From positions 1 to 25,993 of the forward strand of contig QFNN01000037.1 of assembly GCA_003240855.1 (NCBI GenBank): a DNA stretch of 25,993 nucleotides, given 5' to 3'. The DNA comes from Sphingomonas sanxanigenens. Lineage in GTDB: Bacteria; Pseudomonadota; Alphaproteobacteria; Sphingomonadales; Sphingomonadaceae. Shown in pieces: positions 1 through 7,351 of the stretch (the stretch's first letter is position 1; every line of letters starts with the position of its first letter). The notes under the pieces were generated by a model. That model was given only the letters and a program-made list of their open reading frames with translations, ran no database searches and was not told where the DNA came from. A program made the translations under genes and the position numbers.

Positions 1-44
1 AGCCGGCGTCGGGTTCGCCCGGCGCCGTCGATCAAGACAGATAG
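1..44 (+). CDS. C-terminal tail of an upstream gene, probably ExbB/TolQ-like (partial)
   Basis: The frame starting at base 3 reads PASGSPGAVDQDR and stops at TAG 42-44, 11 bases before the first exbD start. A Pro/Ala/Gly-rich tail directly ahead of exbD would fit the C-terminus of a MotA/TolQ/ExbB proton-channel protein, which normally precedes exbD. Only 13 residues are visible, so the assignment rests on position and is an inference. The AGGA that probably serves as ribosome site for the next gene overlaps this stop. Confidence 0.35.
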   Translation, partial: PASGSPGAVDQDR

Positions 45-55
45 GATTTTGGACT

Positions 56-535
56 ATGGCATTTAGTGTCGGCGGTGGCGACGAAAAGCCGATGTCCGAC
101 ATCAACACGACTCCCCTTGTGGACGTCATGCTGGTGTTGCTCATCATCTTTCTGATCGCCGTTCCTGTCGTGATCCAGACGGTCAAGGTGAAGCTGCCTG
201 ACGTCCGTTTCGATCCGACGACGACCAAGCCCGAAAACGTCTCGCTTTCCGTTCGCGGCGGCGCAGATGGTTCGTGCGAGGTTTATTGGGGCCTGACGCG
301 CGTCGATTCCAACGAGCTGCTGACCCGCGCGGTCGACAAGCTCAAGAAGGAAATCGACAAGCAGGGCGGCCCGAGCGCTCCCGGGCTTGAACTGCCCGAG
401 GCGCACATCCGCGGCGACGTGAATACGCCTTACCGTTGCATCGGTGGCGTGATCTTCACGATGCAGCGCGCTGGCTTCGCGCGCGTTGGCTTCATCTCCG
501 AACCCCCTCCGGGGTCCGGGACGACCCGCCTCTGA
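56..535 (+). CDS. exbD: ExbD/TolR-family biopolymer transport protein (first copy)
   Basis: 159-residue inner-membrane subunit of a TonB-ExbB-ExbD proton-driven energiser for outer-membrane receptors. The family pattern is clear: a short cytoplasmic N-terminus, the SDINTTPLVDVMLVLLIIF signature with one TM segment at about residues 22-42, and a periplasmic domain. Asp23 sits in the TM segment at the position of the proton-carrying aspartate of ExbD (Asp25 in E. coli). The periplasmic part is longer than in the second copy and carries two cysteines. It is 20 bases upstream of the second exbD, so the two are almost certainly co-transcribed and may form a heteromeric pair. ExbD versus TolR cannot be decided from sequence alone. 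Confidence 0.92.
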   Translation: MAFSVGGGDEKPMSDINTTPLVDVMLVLLIIFLIAVPVVIQTVKVKLPDVRFDPTTTKPENVSLSVRGGADGSCEVYWGLTRVDSNELLTRAVDKLKKEIDKQGGPSAPGLELPEAHIRGDVNTPYRCIGGVIFTMQRAGFARVGFISEPPPGSGTTRL

Positions 536-555
536 GCGCTGAGGAGATTTAGACC

Positions 556-987
556 ATGGCAATGAGTGGTGGCTCAGATGATGGTGAGCCGATGGGCGAA
601 ATGAACACGACGCCGTTGATCGACGTCATGCTCGTTCTGCTCATCATGTTCATCATCACCATCCCGATCCAGACCCACGCGGTTAAGATCGACCTTCCGG
701 TGAACTCCGACACCCAGACCCCGCCGCCGATTCTTCCCGACAAGAATCAGCTCGGCGTCGACGTGAACGGCACGGTTCTCTGGAACGGCACGCCGATCGA
801 CCTGGTGACGCTCCGTCAGTATCTGGAGCGGACCAAGGCGATGAGCCCGGAACCCGAACTGCACGTGCAGCCCGATCCCAACGCTCGTTACGAGGTTGTC
901 GATCGCGTGCTCGCCGTCGTGAAGCGGTCCGAAGTGACCAAGATGGGCTTCGTCGGCAACGAACAATATGGCAACTTCGGCAAGTAA
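556..987 (+). CDS. exbD: ExbD/TolR-family biopolymer transport protein (second copy)
   Basis: 143-residue paralogue of the preceding gene. It has the same architecture: a GEMNTTPLIDVMLVLLIMF signature, one TM segment at about 22-40, the conserved intramembrane Asp23, and a periplasmic domain ending in the usual beta-alpha-beta region. A strong GAGGAG ribosome site lies upstream of ATG 556. It is the last gene of the operon, since an intrinsic terminator follows 28 bases after the stop. The two copies share the N-terminal TM signature but diverge in the periplasmic part, which suggests old duplication rather than a recent one. Such tandem ExbD pairs after ExbB are common in sphingomonads, where many TonB-dependent receptors need energising. 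Confidence 0.93.
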   Translation: MAMSGGSDDGEPMGEMNTTPLIDVMLVLLIMFIITIPIQTHAVKIDLPVNSDTQTPPPILPDKNQLGVDVNGTVLWNGTPIDLVTLRQYLERTKAMSPEPELHVQPDPNARYEVVDRVLAVVKRSEVTKMGFVGNEQYGNFGK

Positions 988-1014
988 GCCGGACGGTTTC
1001 CGTTAAATGGAAGA

Positions 1015-1041
1015 GGGCGGTCCCACAGGGCCGCCCTTTTT
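1015..1041 (+). terminator. Rho-independent terminator after the exbD pair
   Basis: GGGCGG (1015-1020) pairs with CCGCCC (1031-1036) across a 10-base loop and is followed directly by TTTTT (1037-1041). It lies 28 bases after the second exbD stop. Confidence 0.85.
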
Positions 1042-1110
1042 CGTTGTCAGTCCCCCGACGGGCGGCTTCCCAACCGCGAACGCCAGCGATCGACCGCCCG
1101 GATCGGACCC

Positions 1111-1126
1111 TATATCCAGATATAAT
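1111..1126 (+). promoter_or_regulatory. Candidate -10 box overlapping a perfect palindrome upstream of poxB
   Basis: TATATC-CA-GATATA (1111-1124) is a perfect inverted repeat. It runs into TATAAT (1121-1126), an exact match to the sigma-70 -10 consensus in otherwise GC-rich DNA, 88 bases before poxB. No good -35 hexamer is seen 16-18 bases upstream, so the promoter might need an activator, or the palindrome could be an operator that blocks it. The function is inferred from the pattern only. Confidence 0.4.
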
Positions 1127-1213
1127 GGCGGGAACGCGCGCCTGACCCTAGACGTTTGGGCGTGCGCCGACGAGCCGATGTCGCAGCGCTTCGTCCGAAA
1201 GTGAGGGATCCAT

Positions 1214-2947
1214 ATGGCCTCGACCGTAGCCGAACAATTTGTCGCAACGCTCGCCGCCGCCGGGGTGAAACGCATCTACGGCGTCGTCGGCGACAGCCTG
1301 AACGGCATCACCGATGCGATCCGCAAGCATGGCGGGATCGAGTGGATCCACGTGCGGCATGAGGAGGCCGGGGCCTTCGCCGCCGCCGCCGACGCGCATC
1401 TGACCGGGAGCATTGCAGTGTGCGCGGGCAGTTGCGGCCCGGGCAATCTCCACCTGATCAACGGACTGTTCGATTGCCATCGCTCGCGCGTGCCGGTGCT
1501 TGCGATCGCGGCGCACATTCCCTCGCCCGAAATCGGATCGGGCTATTTCCAGGAGACGCATCCGCAGGATCTGTTCCGCGAGTGCAGCCATTATTGCGAG
1601 CTGGTGTCCGATCCCGCGCAGATGCCGCGCAGTCTGGAAATCGCGATCCGCACCGCGATCGGCGAAGGCGGCGTATCGGTGATCGTCATTCCGGGAGACG
1701 TTGCGCTTAAGCCTGTCGCCAATCCCATTGCGCCCAAGCCGGCGGGGTTGCTGCCCAAGCGGCCGACGGTTTTGCCCGCAGACAGCGAACTCGACGCATT
1801 GGCGGCGATGATCGACGCCGGCAAGCGCGTGACCCTGATGTGCGGATCGGGCTGTGCGGGCGCGCATGACGAGGTGGTGGCGCTTGCCGCCAGGCTGAAG
1901 GCGCCTGTCGTCCATGCGCTGAAGGGCAAGGAATATGTCGAATATGACAATCCCTACGACGTCGGGATGACCGGCCTCGTCGGCTTTGCATCGGGCTACT
2001 ACGCCATGATGGACGCCGACATGCTGCTGATGCTCGGCACCGACTTCCCCTATCGTCAATTCTACCCGTCGGGCAGCGCACGCATCGCGCAGGTCGACAT
2101 CCGCGCCGGCCAGCTCGGCCGCCGCGCGGCGATCGACCTCGGCGTGGTCGGCGATGTTGGCGCGACGATCCGCGCGCTGCTGCCGCGCCTTGCCGAGAAG
2201 AGCGATGCGAGCTTTCTCGAAACGGCGGTGAGCCATTATCGCAAGACCCGCGCCGATCTCGACGAGCTTGCGGCCGGCAAGCCGGGCAAGCGCCCCATCC
2301 ATCCGCAGCAGGTCGCCAAGGCGCTGAGCGATCTGGCCGACGAGGACGCGGTTTTTACGTTCGACGTCGGTCTGCCCGTCGTCTGGGCGGCGCGTTATCT
2401 GAGGATGAACGGCAAGCGCCGGTTGATCGGTTCGATGTGGCACGGATCGATGGCCAATGCGATGCCGATGGCGATGGGCGCGCAGGCGACCTTGCCAGGG
2501 CGGCAGGTCATTTCGCTGTCGGGAGACGGCGGCTTCGCGATGCTGATGGGCGATCTTCTGACGCTGCGCCAGTATAAGCTGCCGGCCAAGATCGTGATCT
2601 TCAACAACGGATCGCTGGGCTTCATCGAGACCGAGCAGCGATCGACCGGCTTCCTGCCCTTCGGCACCGATCTCGATAACCCCAATTTCGCCGCGATGGC
2701 CGAGGCGATCGGGATCAAGGGCATCAGGATCGAGGATCCGGCGGACGTTGAATCGGGCATAAGCGCGGCGCTGGCGCATGACGGGCCGGTGCTGGTCGAC
2801 GCCGTGGTGGCGCGCACCGAATTGCCGATCCCGCCCTCGATCAACGTCGAGATGGCCAAGGGCTTTACGCTCTACATGATCCGCGCGGTGATGAGCGGGC
2901 GCGGCGACGAACTGGTCGATCTCGCCAAGACCAACCTCTGGCGCTGA
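1214..2947 (+). CDS. poxB: Pyruvate:ubiquinone oxidoreductase (pyruvate dehydrogenase, PoxB type)
   Basis: 577-residue thiamine-diphosphate enzyme that would oxidise pyruvate to acetate and CO2 and pass electrons through FAD to ubiquinone at the inner membrane face. The N-terminal PYR domain holds RHEEAGAFAA with the cofactor-activating Glu, then CAGSCGPGNLHLINGLFDCHR, closely like E. coli PoxB (572 aa). The central FAD-binding domain spans about 185-330. The C-terminal PP domain has the TPP motif GDGGFAMLMGD followed by the NN pair (IVIFNNGSLG). The last 25 or so residues (KGFTLYMIRAVMSGRGDEL) match the E. coli C-terminal membrane-binding segment, so quinone coupling is probably retained. 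The start is ATG 1214 with GAGGGA 5 bases upstream. It stands alone, with the palindrome and -10 box upstream. Acetolactate synthase is less likely because of the PoxB-specific N- and C-termini. Confidence 0.93.
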   Translation: MASTVAEQFVATLAAAGVKRIYGVVGDSLNGITDAIRKHGGIEWIHVRHEEAGAFAAAADAHLTGSIAVCAGSCGPGNLHLINGLFDCHRSRVPVLAIAAHIPSPEIGSGYFQETHPQDLFRECSHYCELVSDPAQMPRSLEIAIRTAIGEGGVSVIVIPGDVALKPVANPIAPKPAGLLPKRPTVLPADSELDALAAMIDAGKRVTLMCGSGCAGAHDEVVALAARLKAPVVHALKGKEYVEYDNPYDVGMTGLVGFASGYYAMMDADMLLMLGTDFPYRQFYPSGSARIAQVDIRAGQLGRRAAIDLGVVGDVGATIRALLPRLAEKSDASFLETAVSHYRKTRADLDELAAGKPGKRPIHPQQVAKALSDLADEDAVFTFDVGLPVVWAARYLRMNGKRRLIGSMWHGSMANAMPMAMGAQATLPGRQVISLSGDGGFAMLMGDLLTLRQYKLPAKIVIFNNGSLGFIETEQRSTGFLPFGTDLDNPNFAAMAEAIGIKGIRIEDPADVESGISAALAHDGPVLVDAVVARTELPIPPSINVEMAKGFTLYMIRAVMSGRGDELVDLAKTNLWR

Positions 2948-2971
2948 GCATTGCGGCGGGAGCGAGGCGAC

Positions 2972-3121
2972 TCAGGCGGGAAGGGCCCAGTGCCTGACCG
3001 CGAGGAACAGCCAGATGCTCCCGCCGACGGCAGCCACGATGGCGAGGCATATCGCCAATAGAATGAGCACAATCCGGCAGGGGACCATCACCTCCAGCCA
3101 ATCCCACAGCCAGTCGAACAT
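2972..3121 (-). CDS. 49-residue single-span membrane protein downstream of the ABC exporter
   Basis: Reading the minus strand from ATG 3121 to TGA 2972 gives a 49-residue product starting MFDWLWDWLEVMVPCRIVLI. A tryptophan-rich amphipathic head is followed by one hydrophobic segment (about residues 16-42) and a short tail RHWALPA. The start lies 6 bases after the stop of the ABC exporter gene, so translation is probably coupled to it, and the gene ends 24 bases from the convergent poxB stop. No family is recognised. A small accessory or stabilising partner of the exporter is an inference from position. The gene is supported by its hydrophobic pattern and tight spacing, not by homology. Confidence 0.55.
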   Translation of the reverse strand: MFDWLWDWLEVMVPCRIVLILLAICLAIVAAVGGSIWLFLAVRHWALPA

Positions 3122-3127
3122 GGCGGG

Positions 3128-4903
3128 TCAGGCCGCCAGCCCGTCGAATTGCAGGCGTGCGAGGCGGGCATAGAGTCCGCCGGCGGCGGTCAGCGCGTCG
3201 TGCGTGCCTTGTTCGACGATGCGGCCCTCGTTCATCACGATGATGCGATCGGCGGCGCGGACGGTGGCGAGGCGGTGAGCGATCACCATCGTCGTCCGGC
3301 CCTCCATCAGCCGTTCGAGCGCATCCTGCACCAGCCGCTCGCTCTCGGCGTCGAGCGCCGAGGTCGCTTCGTCGAGCAGCAGGATCGGCGCGTCGCGCAG
3401 GATGGCGCGCGCGATCGCGATGCGCTGGCGCTGGCCGCCGGATAGCCGCGCGCCGCCTTCGCCCATGAAAGTGTCGAGGCCTTCGGGGAGCGCGCGGAGG
3501 AACGTCGCGGCATTGGCGGCCTCGGCGGCCTTCCACAGCGCGGCGTCGTCGGCGTCCCAGCGGCCATAGCGGAGATTGTCGCGCGCCGATGCGGCGAAGA
3601 TCACGGTTTCCTGCGGCACCATCGCGATGCGCGCGCGGATCTCCGCGGGATCGGCGTCGACGAGCGCCACGCCGTCGAGGCGGACGGCGCCTGACTGCGG
3701 ATCATAGAAGCGCTGCGCGAGCTGGATCAGCGTCGATTTGCCCGCGCCCGAGGGGCCAACGACCGCCACCGTCTCGCCCGGCGCGATGTCGAGGCTGAAG
3801 TCGCTGAGCGCCGCGACTTCGGGGCGCGTCGGATAGCGGAAATCGACATGATCGAAGGTCAGGCGGCCGCGCGGGGGGATGGGAAGCGCGGCGGGCGTCG
3901 CCGGCGCCCTGATTTCGGGCCGTTCGGCCAGTAGTTCGTTCAACCGCCCGGCCGCACCCGCGCCGCGCAGCAGATCGCCATAAACTTCGGTCAGCGCGCC
4001 GAACGCGCCCGCGACCAGCCCGCCGGTCAGGACGAAGGCCGCAATGTCGCCGCTGCTGATTTGCCCGTTGGCCACGTCGATCGCGCCTTGCCACATCACC
4101 ATGGTGATCGATCCGAAGATCAGGGCGATGACTACCGCCGTCATCCCCGCTCGGATGCGGATGCGCCGCCGCGCGGTGCCGAAGGCGCGCTCCACCGCCT
4201 CGGCGAAACGGCCGCGCTCGCGGGCTTCCTGCCCGAAGGCCTGGACGATCTTCATCGCGCCCAGCGTCTCGGCGACGATTGCGCCGACCTCGGCGATCCG
4301 ATCCTGGCTCTTGCGCGACATGGCGGTCAGGCGCCGCCCGATCAGCACGATCGGCAGGATGACGAGCGGGATGCCGATCAGCAGCAGCCCCGCCAGCTTG
4401 GGCGCGAGCATGAACAGGTAGATGATGCCGCCCACGCCCATCACCAGATTGCGCAGCGCGACGGAAATGGTCGTGCCCACCACCTGCTCGATCACCGAGG
4501 TGTCGGCGGTAAGGCGCGAGGCGATTTCCGAAGGGCGATTCTCCTCGAAATAGCGCGGCGCGAGGCGGAGGAGATTGGCCTGCACCGACTGGCGTATGTC
4601 GGCGACGACGCGTTCGCCCAGCCATGACACGAAATAGAAGCGCAGCGCCGTGGCGATCGCGAGCACGACGACGATCATCAGCAGGTAACGGAAATAAGGC
4701 GTCACATCCCCGCCATGCGCGGCGAAGCCCTTGTCGATCACGCGCTTGAAGCCGCTGGGGATGGCGAGCGTGGCGCCCGCCGCTACGAGCAGCGCCGCGC
4801 CGGCCGCCGCGATATGGCCGGGATAGCGCACCGCATGCGCCCAGATCATCGCCAGATTGCCGAGCCTGCGCTCGCTGCGCCGATCGTCCTTGTCCTCAGC
4901 CAA
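3128..4903 (-). CDS. ABC exporter, fused permease and ATPase (MsbA-like half transporter)
   Basis: 591-residue half transporter that should work as a homodimer in the inner membrane to export a lipid or hydrophobic compound; the substrate is unknown. Six TM helices lie within residues 28-300. The ATPase follows: Walker A GPSGAGKST (383-391), Q-loop VPQET, signature LSGGQRQR (487-494), Walker B ILLLDEA (507-513) and the H-loop His543. I chose TTG 4903 because AAAGGAA lies 5 bases upstream and the product then begins MAEDKDDRRSERR. The longer reading from ATG 4975 adds a low-complexity Arg-rich stretch without a ribosome site. A 49-residue membrane protein gene follows 6 bases downstream. It resembles the proteobacterial MsbA-related subgroup, but true lipid A export is not claimed. 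Confidence 0.9.
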   Translation of the reverse strand: MAEDKDDRRSERRLGNLAMIWAHAVRYPGHIAAAGAALLVAAGATLAIPSGFKRVIDKGFAAHGGDVTPYFRYLLMIVVVLAIATALRFYFVSWLGERVVADIRQSVQANLLRLAPRYFEENRPSEIASRLTADTSVIEQVVGTTISVALRNLVMGVGGIIYLFMLAPKLAGLLLIGIPLVILPIVLIGRRLTAMSRKSQDRIAEVGAIVAETLGAMKIVQAFGQEARERGRFAEAVERAFGTARRRIRIRAGMTAVVIALIFGSITMVMWQGAIDVANGQISSGDIAAFVLTGGLVAGAFGALTEVYGDLLRGAGAAGRLNELLAERPEIRAPATPAALPIPPRGRLTFDHVDFRYPTRPEVAALSDFSLDIAPGETVAVVGPSGAGKSTLIQLAQRFYDPQSGAVRLDGVALVDADPAEIRARIAMVPQETVIFAASARDNLRYGRWDADDAALWKAAEAANAATFLRALPEGLDTFMGEGGARLSGGQRQRIAIARAILRDAPILLLDEATSALDAESERLVQDALERLMEGRTTMVIAHRLATVRAADRIIVMNEGRIVEQGTHDALTAAGGLYARLARLQFDGLAA

Positions 4904-5044
4904 TGCGGTTCCTTTTGTCTCTGTCGGCCTTCGTCGCCGCGAACGACGCGCCCCCGCTTGGCCGAGCCCTAGCAATCGCCGCCGCGCCTCTCAATCATGT
5001 TTACCGGCATGGCGGGCAGGGGGCATTCGGCCCGCGCGCGCATC

Positions 5045-5094
5045 TTGCATTGCAACATTAACCCCTGGAGGCGTAGGACAGGCGGGAACCCGCC
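5045..5094 (+). promoter_or_regulatory. Candidate PhaR-type operator and hairpin in the phaZ leader
   Basis: TTGCATTGCAA (5045-5055) is a perfect palindrome with the TGC-N3-GCA core. Alphaproteobacterial PhaR repressors of PHA granule genes are known to bind TGC-rich inverted repeats of this kind. It lies 70 bases before phaZ. A second element, GGCGGG-AA-CCCGCC (5081-5094), is a perfect 6-bp hairpin in the leader. Both are seen in the sequence; the PhaR link is inferred from the downstream gene. Confidence 0.35.
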
Positions 5095-5124
5095 CTTGGG
5101 GAAGGGCGCCGGACAGGATTGCCG

Positions 5125-6342
5125 ATGCTTTACGATGCCTATGAAATGCAGCGCTCGTTCCTTGCCGGGGCCAGCGCGATCGCAAACGCCAGCGCCGAGC
5201 TTCTGAACAACCCGATCAATCCGTTGTCCTATTTCGGCGGCGGCCCGGTGCTCGCCTCCGCGCTCGAGGTTTTTGCGCATGCCGCCGCGCCGCGCGGCAA
5301 GCCCGCTTTCGGCTTCGTGGAGACCGTGGTCGACGGCAAGCGCGTGGTGGTGAGCGAGGAGATCGTCCTCCAGAAGCCCTTCGGTCAGTTGAAGCGCTTC
5401 CGCCGCGAAGGCGTCGAAGGCCAGCCCCGGCTGCTGATCGTCGCGCCGATGTCCGGCCATTACGCCACGCTGTTGCGCGGGACCGTAGAGCGGCTGCTGC
5501 CTTCGGCCGACGTTTACATCACCGATTGGCGCGACGCGAAGATGGTGTCGCTTGCCGACGGCGATTTCGACCTCGACGATTATATCGACTATCTGATCGA
5601 GTTCCTCGAACATATCGGGCCGGGCGCACATATGCTCGCGGTCTGCCAGCCTTCGGTGCCCTGCTTCGCGGCGGCGGCGCTGATGTCGGCTTCCAAGCAT
5701 CCGGCGCGGCCCAGGACGCTGACGATGATGGGCGGCCCGATCGACACGCGCGAGGCGCCGACGGCGGTCAACACGCTGGCGACCCAGCGCCCGCACGCCT
5801 GGTTCGAGCAGAATGTGATCGCGACCGTGCCCTTCACCTATCCGGGTGCGGGGCGGAAGGTTTATCCGGGTTTCCTGCAGCTCGCCGGCTTCATGTCGAT
5901 GAACCTCGGCAACCACCTGATGAGCCATTGGGGCATGTTCAAGCATCTGGTGGCCGGCGACGACGAGAGCGCGGAGGCGACCAAGGAGTTCTACGACGAA
6001 TATCGCGCGGTGTGCGACATGACGGCGGAGTTCTACCTCCAGACCGTCGATCTGGTGTTCCAGACCCACGCGCTGCCCAAGGGCGAGATGAAGCATCGTC
6101 GCGCGACCGTCGATACCAAGGCGATCACTGATATCGCGATCCTCGCGATCGAAGGCGAGCGCGACGATATTTCTGGCATTGGCCAGACGAAAGCGTCGCT
6201 CAAGCTGACGCCGAACCTGCCCGAGGCGCTGAAGAAATATCATCTCGCGCCGACTGTGGGCCATTACGGCATCTTCAACGGGCGCCGCTGGCGCGACGAG
6301 ATCGCGCCGGTGGTCGAGGACTGGATCGCCAAGCATAACTGA
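5125..6342 (+). CDS. phaZ: Intracellular polyhydroxyalkanoate depolymerase
   Basis: 405-residue alpha/beta hydrolase of the intracellular PHA depolymerase (PhaZ1-type) family, which mobilises storage polyester on granules in the cytoplasm. The N-terminus MLYDAYEMQRSFLAGASA is typical. The nucleophile is a cysteine in the lipase-box-like CQPSVP (Cys174), matching Cys183 of the Cupriavidus necator enzyme. A late acidic stretch (EGERDDISG) and GHYGIFNGRRW near the C-terminus supply the probable Asp and His. There is no signal peptide, which fits an intracellular enzyme. ATG 5125 is preferred, with AGGA upstream; an in-frame TTG at 5119 is a possible alternative. The dipeptide epimerase gene follows after 13 bases, so the two are probably co-transcribed although their functions have no obvious link. 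Confidence 0.92.
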   Translation: MLYDAYEMQRSFLAGASAIANASAELLNNPINPLSYFGGGPVLASALEVFAHAAAPRGKPAFGFVETVVDGKRVVVSEEIVLQKPFGQLKRFRREGVEGQPRLLIVAPMSGHYATLLRGTVERLLPSADVYITDWRDAKMVSLADGDFDLDDYIDYLIEFLEHIGPGAHMLAVCQPSVPCFAAAALMSASKHPARPRTLTMMGGPIDTREAPTAVNTLATQRPHAWFEQNVIATVPFTYPGAGRKVYPGFLQLAGFMSMNLGNHLMSHWGMFKHLVAGDDESAEATKEFYDEYRAVCDMTAEFYLQTVDLVFQTHALPKGEMKHRRATVDTKAITDIAILAIEGERDDISGIGQTKASLKLTPNLPEALKKYHLAPTVGHYGIFNGRRWRDEIAPVVEDWIAKHN

Positions 6343-6355
6343 GGCGCTGGCGGCT

Positions 6356-7351
6356 GTGCACCGACTGGCCGTCACTGCCGTCGTCGAGCGCTTCGCCGTC
6401 GCCGGCAGCTTCGTGATCGCGCGCGGGGCCACGCAGCATGTCGATGTCGTCGTCGCCACGGTCGGCGACGGCGCGCATGTCGGGCGCGGCGAGGCGACGC
6501 CCGTCTATTATGAAGGCGAGACCGCCGAGGGCTGCATCGCCGCGATCCTTGACCGCGCAGCATCGGCCGCACCGCTGACGCGCGCGAGCCTGCTCGAGAC
6601 GATGAAGCCGGGCGCTGCGCGCAACGCGCTCGATTGCGCCTTGTGGGATCTGGAGGCGCAGCGCGCGGGCAGGAGCGTCGCGGCGCTCGCCGGATTGCCC
6701 GAGCAGCAGGCGATCGAGACTGCCTACACGATTTCCGTCGGCGCGCCCGAGGCGATGGAGGCGGCTGCGCGCGCAGCCGCGTCCCGCCCCCTGCTCAAGG
6801 TCAAGCTCGATGGGCGGGACGATCGCGCCAAGATCGCCGCGGTGCGCCGCGGCGCGCCCGCCGCGCGGCTGATCGCGGACGCCAACGAAAGCTGGGGCGG
6901 GCTGGACATCGCGGCCGAGGCGGCGGCGCTGGCCGCGCTGGGGGTCGAGATGATCGAGCAGCCGGTCCGCGCAGGTGCGGAAGAACGGCTGGCGGGCGTT
7001 GCTTCGCCCGTGCCGCTGGTCGCTGACGAAAGCTGCCAGAGCAGCGCCGACCTCGATCGCTGCATCGGGCGCTTTCAGGGGATCAATATCAAGCTGGACA
7101 AGGCCGGCGGGCTGACGGAGGCGATGCGGCTCGCCGATGCGGCGGCGGCGGCGGGGCTGGATGTGATGATCGGTTGCATGCTCTGCACTTCGCTCGCCGT
7201 CGCGCCGGCGGCGCTGCTCGCGTCGCGCGCGCGCTGGGTGGATCTTGACGGGCCGCTGCTGCTGGCCGCCGACCGGGCGGGGGGCTTCGTTTTCGAGGGG
7301 GGCAGGCTGGCGCCCCCGCCAGTTCCGATCTGGGGCGGTCAGCGGCAATAA
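6356..7351 (+). CDS. Dipeptide epimerase of the enolase superfamily (L-Ala-D/L-Glu epimerase type)
   Basis: 331-residue enolase-superfamily enzyme of the muconate-lactonizing subgroup, probably epimerising dipeptides such as L-Ala-D-Glu released from murein. The catalytic set is complete: KVK (Lys148/Lys150), metal ligands Asp175 (ADANES), Glu201 (IEQP) and Asp224 (ADES), and the opposing base Lys246 in NIKLDKAGG. The WVDLDGPLLL segment carries the DxD motif seen in Ala-Glu epimerases. It starts at GTG 6356, with GAGG of the preceding phaZ stop region as ribosome site, and so depends on phaZ translation. The 3' end overlaps the convergent kinase gene by 13 bases. Substrate specificity within the family (for example N-acetyl-amino-acid racemases) cannot be fixed from motifs alone. 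Confidence 0.86.
   Translation: MHRLAVTAVVERFAVAGSFVIARGATQHVDVVVATVGDGAHVGRGEATPVYYEGETAEGCIAAILDRAASAAPLTRASLLETMKPGAARNALDCALWDLEAQRAGRSVAALAGLPEQQAIETAYTISVGAPEAMEAAARAAASRPLLKVKLDGRDDRAKIAAVRRGAPAARLIADANESWGGLDIAAEAAALAALGVEMIEQPVRAGAEERLAGVASPVPLVADESCQSSADLDRCIGRFQGINIKLDKAGGLTEAMRLADAAAAAGLDVMIGCMLCTSLAVAPAALLASRARWVDLDGPLLLAADRAGGFVFEGGRLAPPPVPIWGGQRQ

Noticed and set aside
1148..2779. 543-residue minus-strand frame opposite poxB
   Set aside because: Antisense shadow of a confidently identified gene; Arg/His-rich composition and no motif.
4969..6459. 496-residue minus-strand frame opposite phaZ
   Set aside because: Antisense shadow; the sense strand has a complete PHA depolymerase with its catalytic cysteine.
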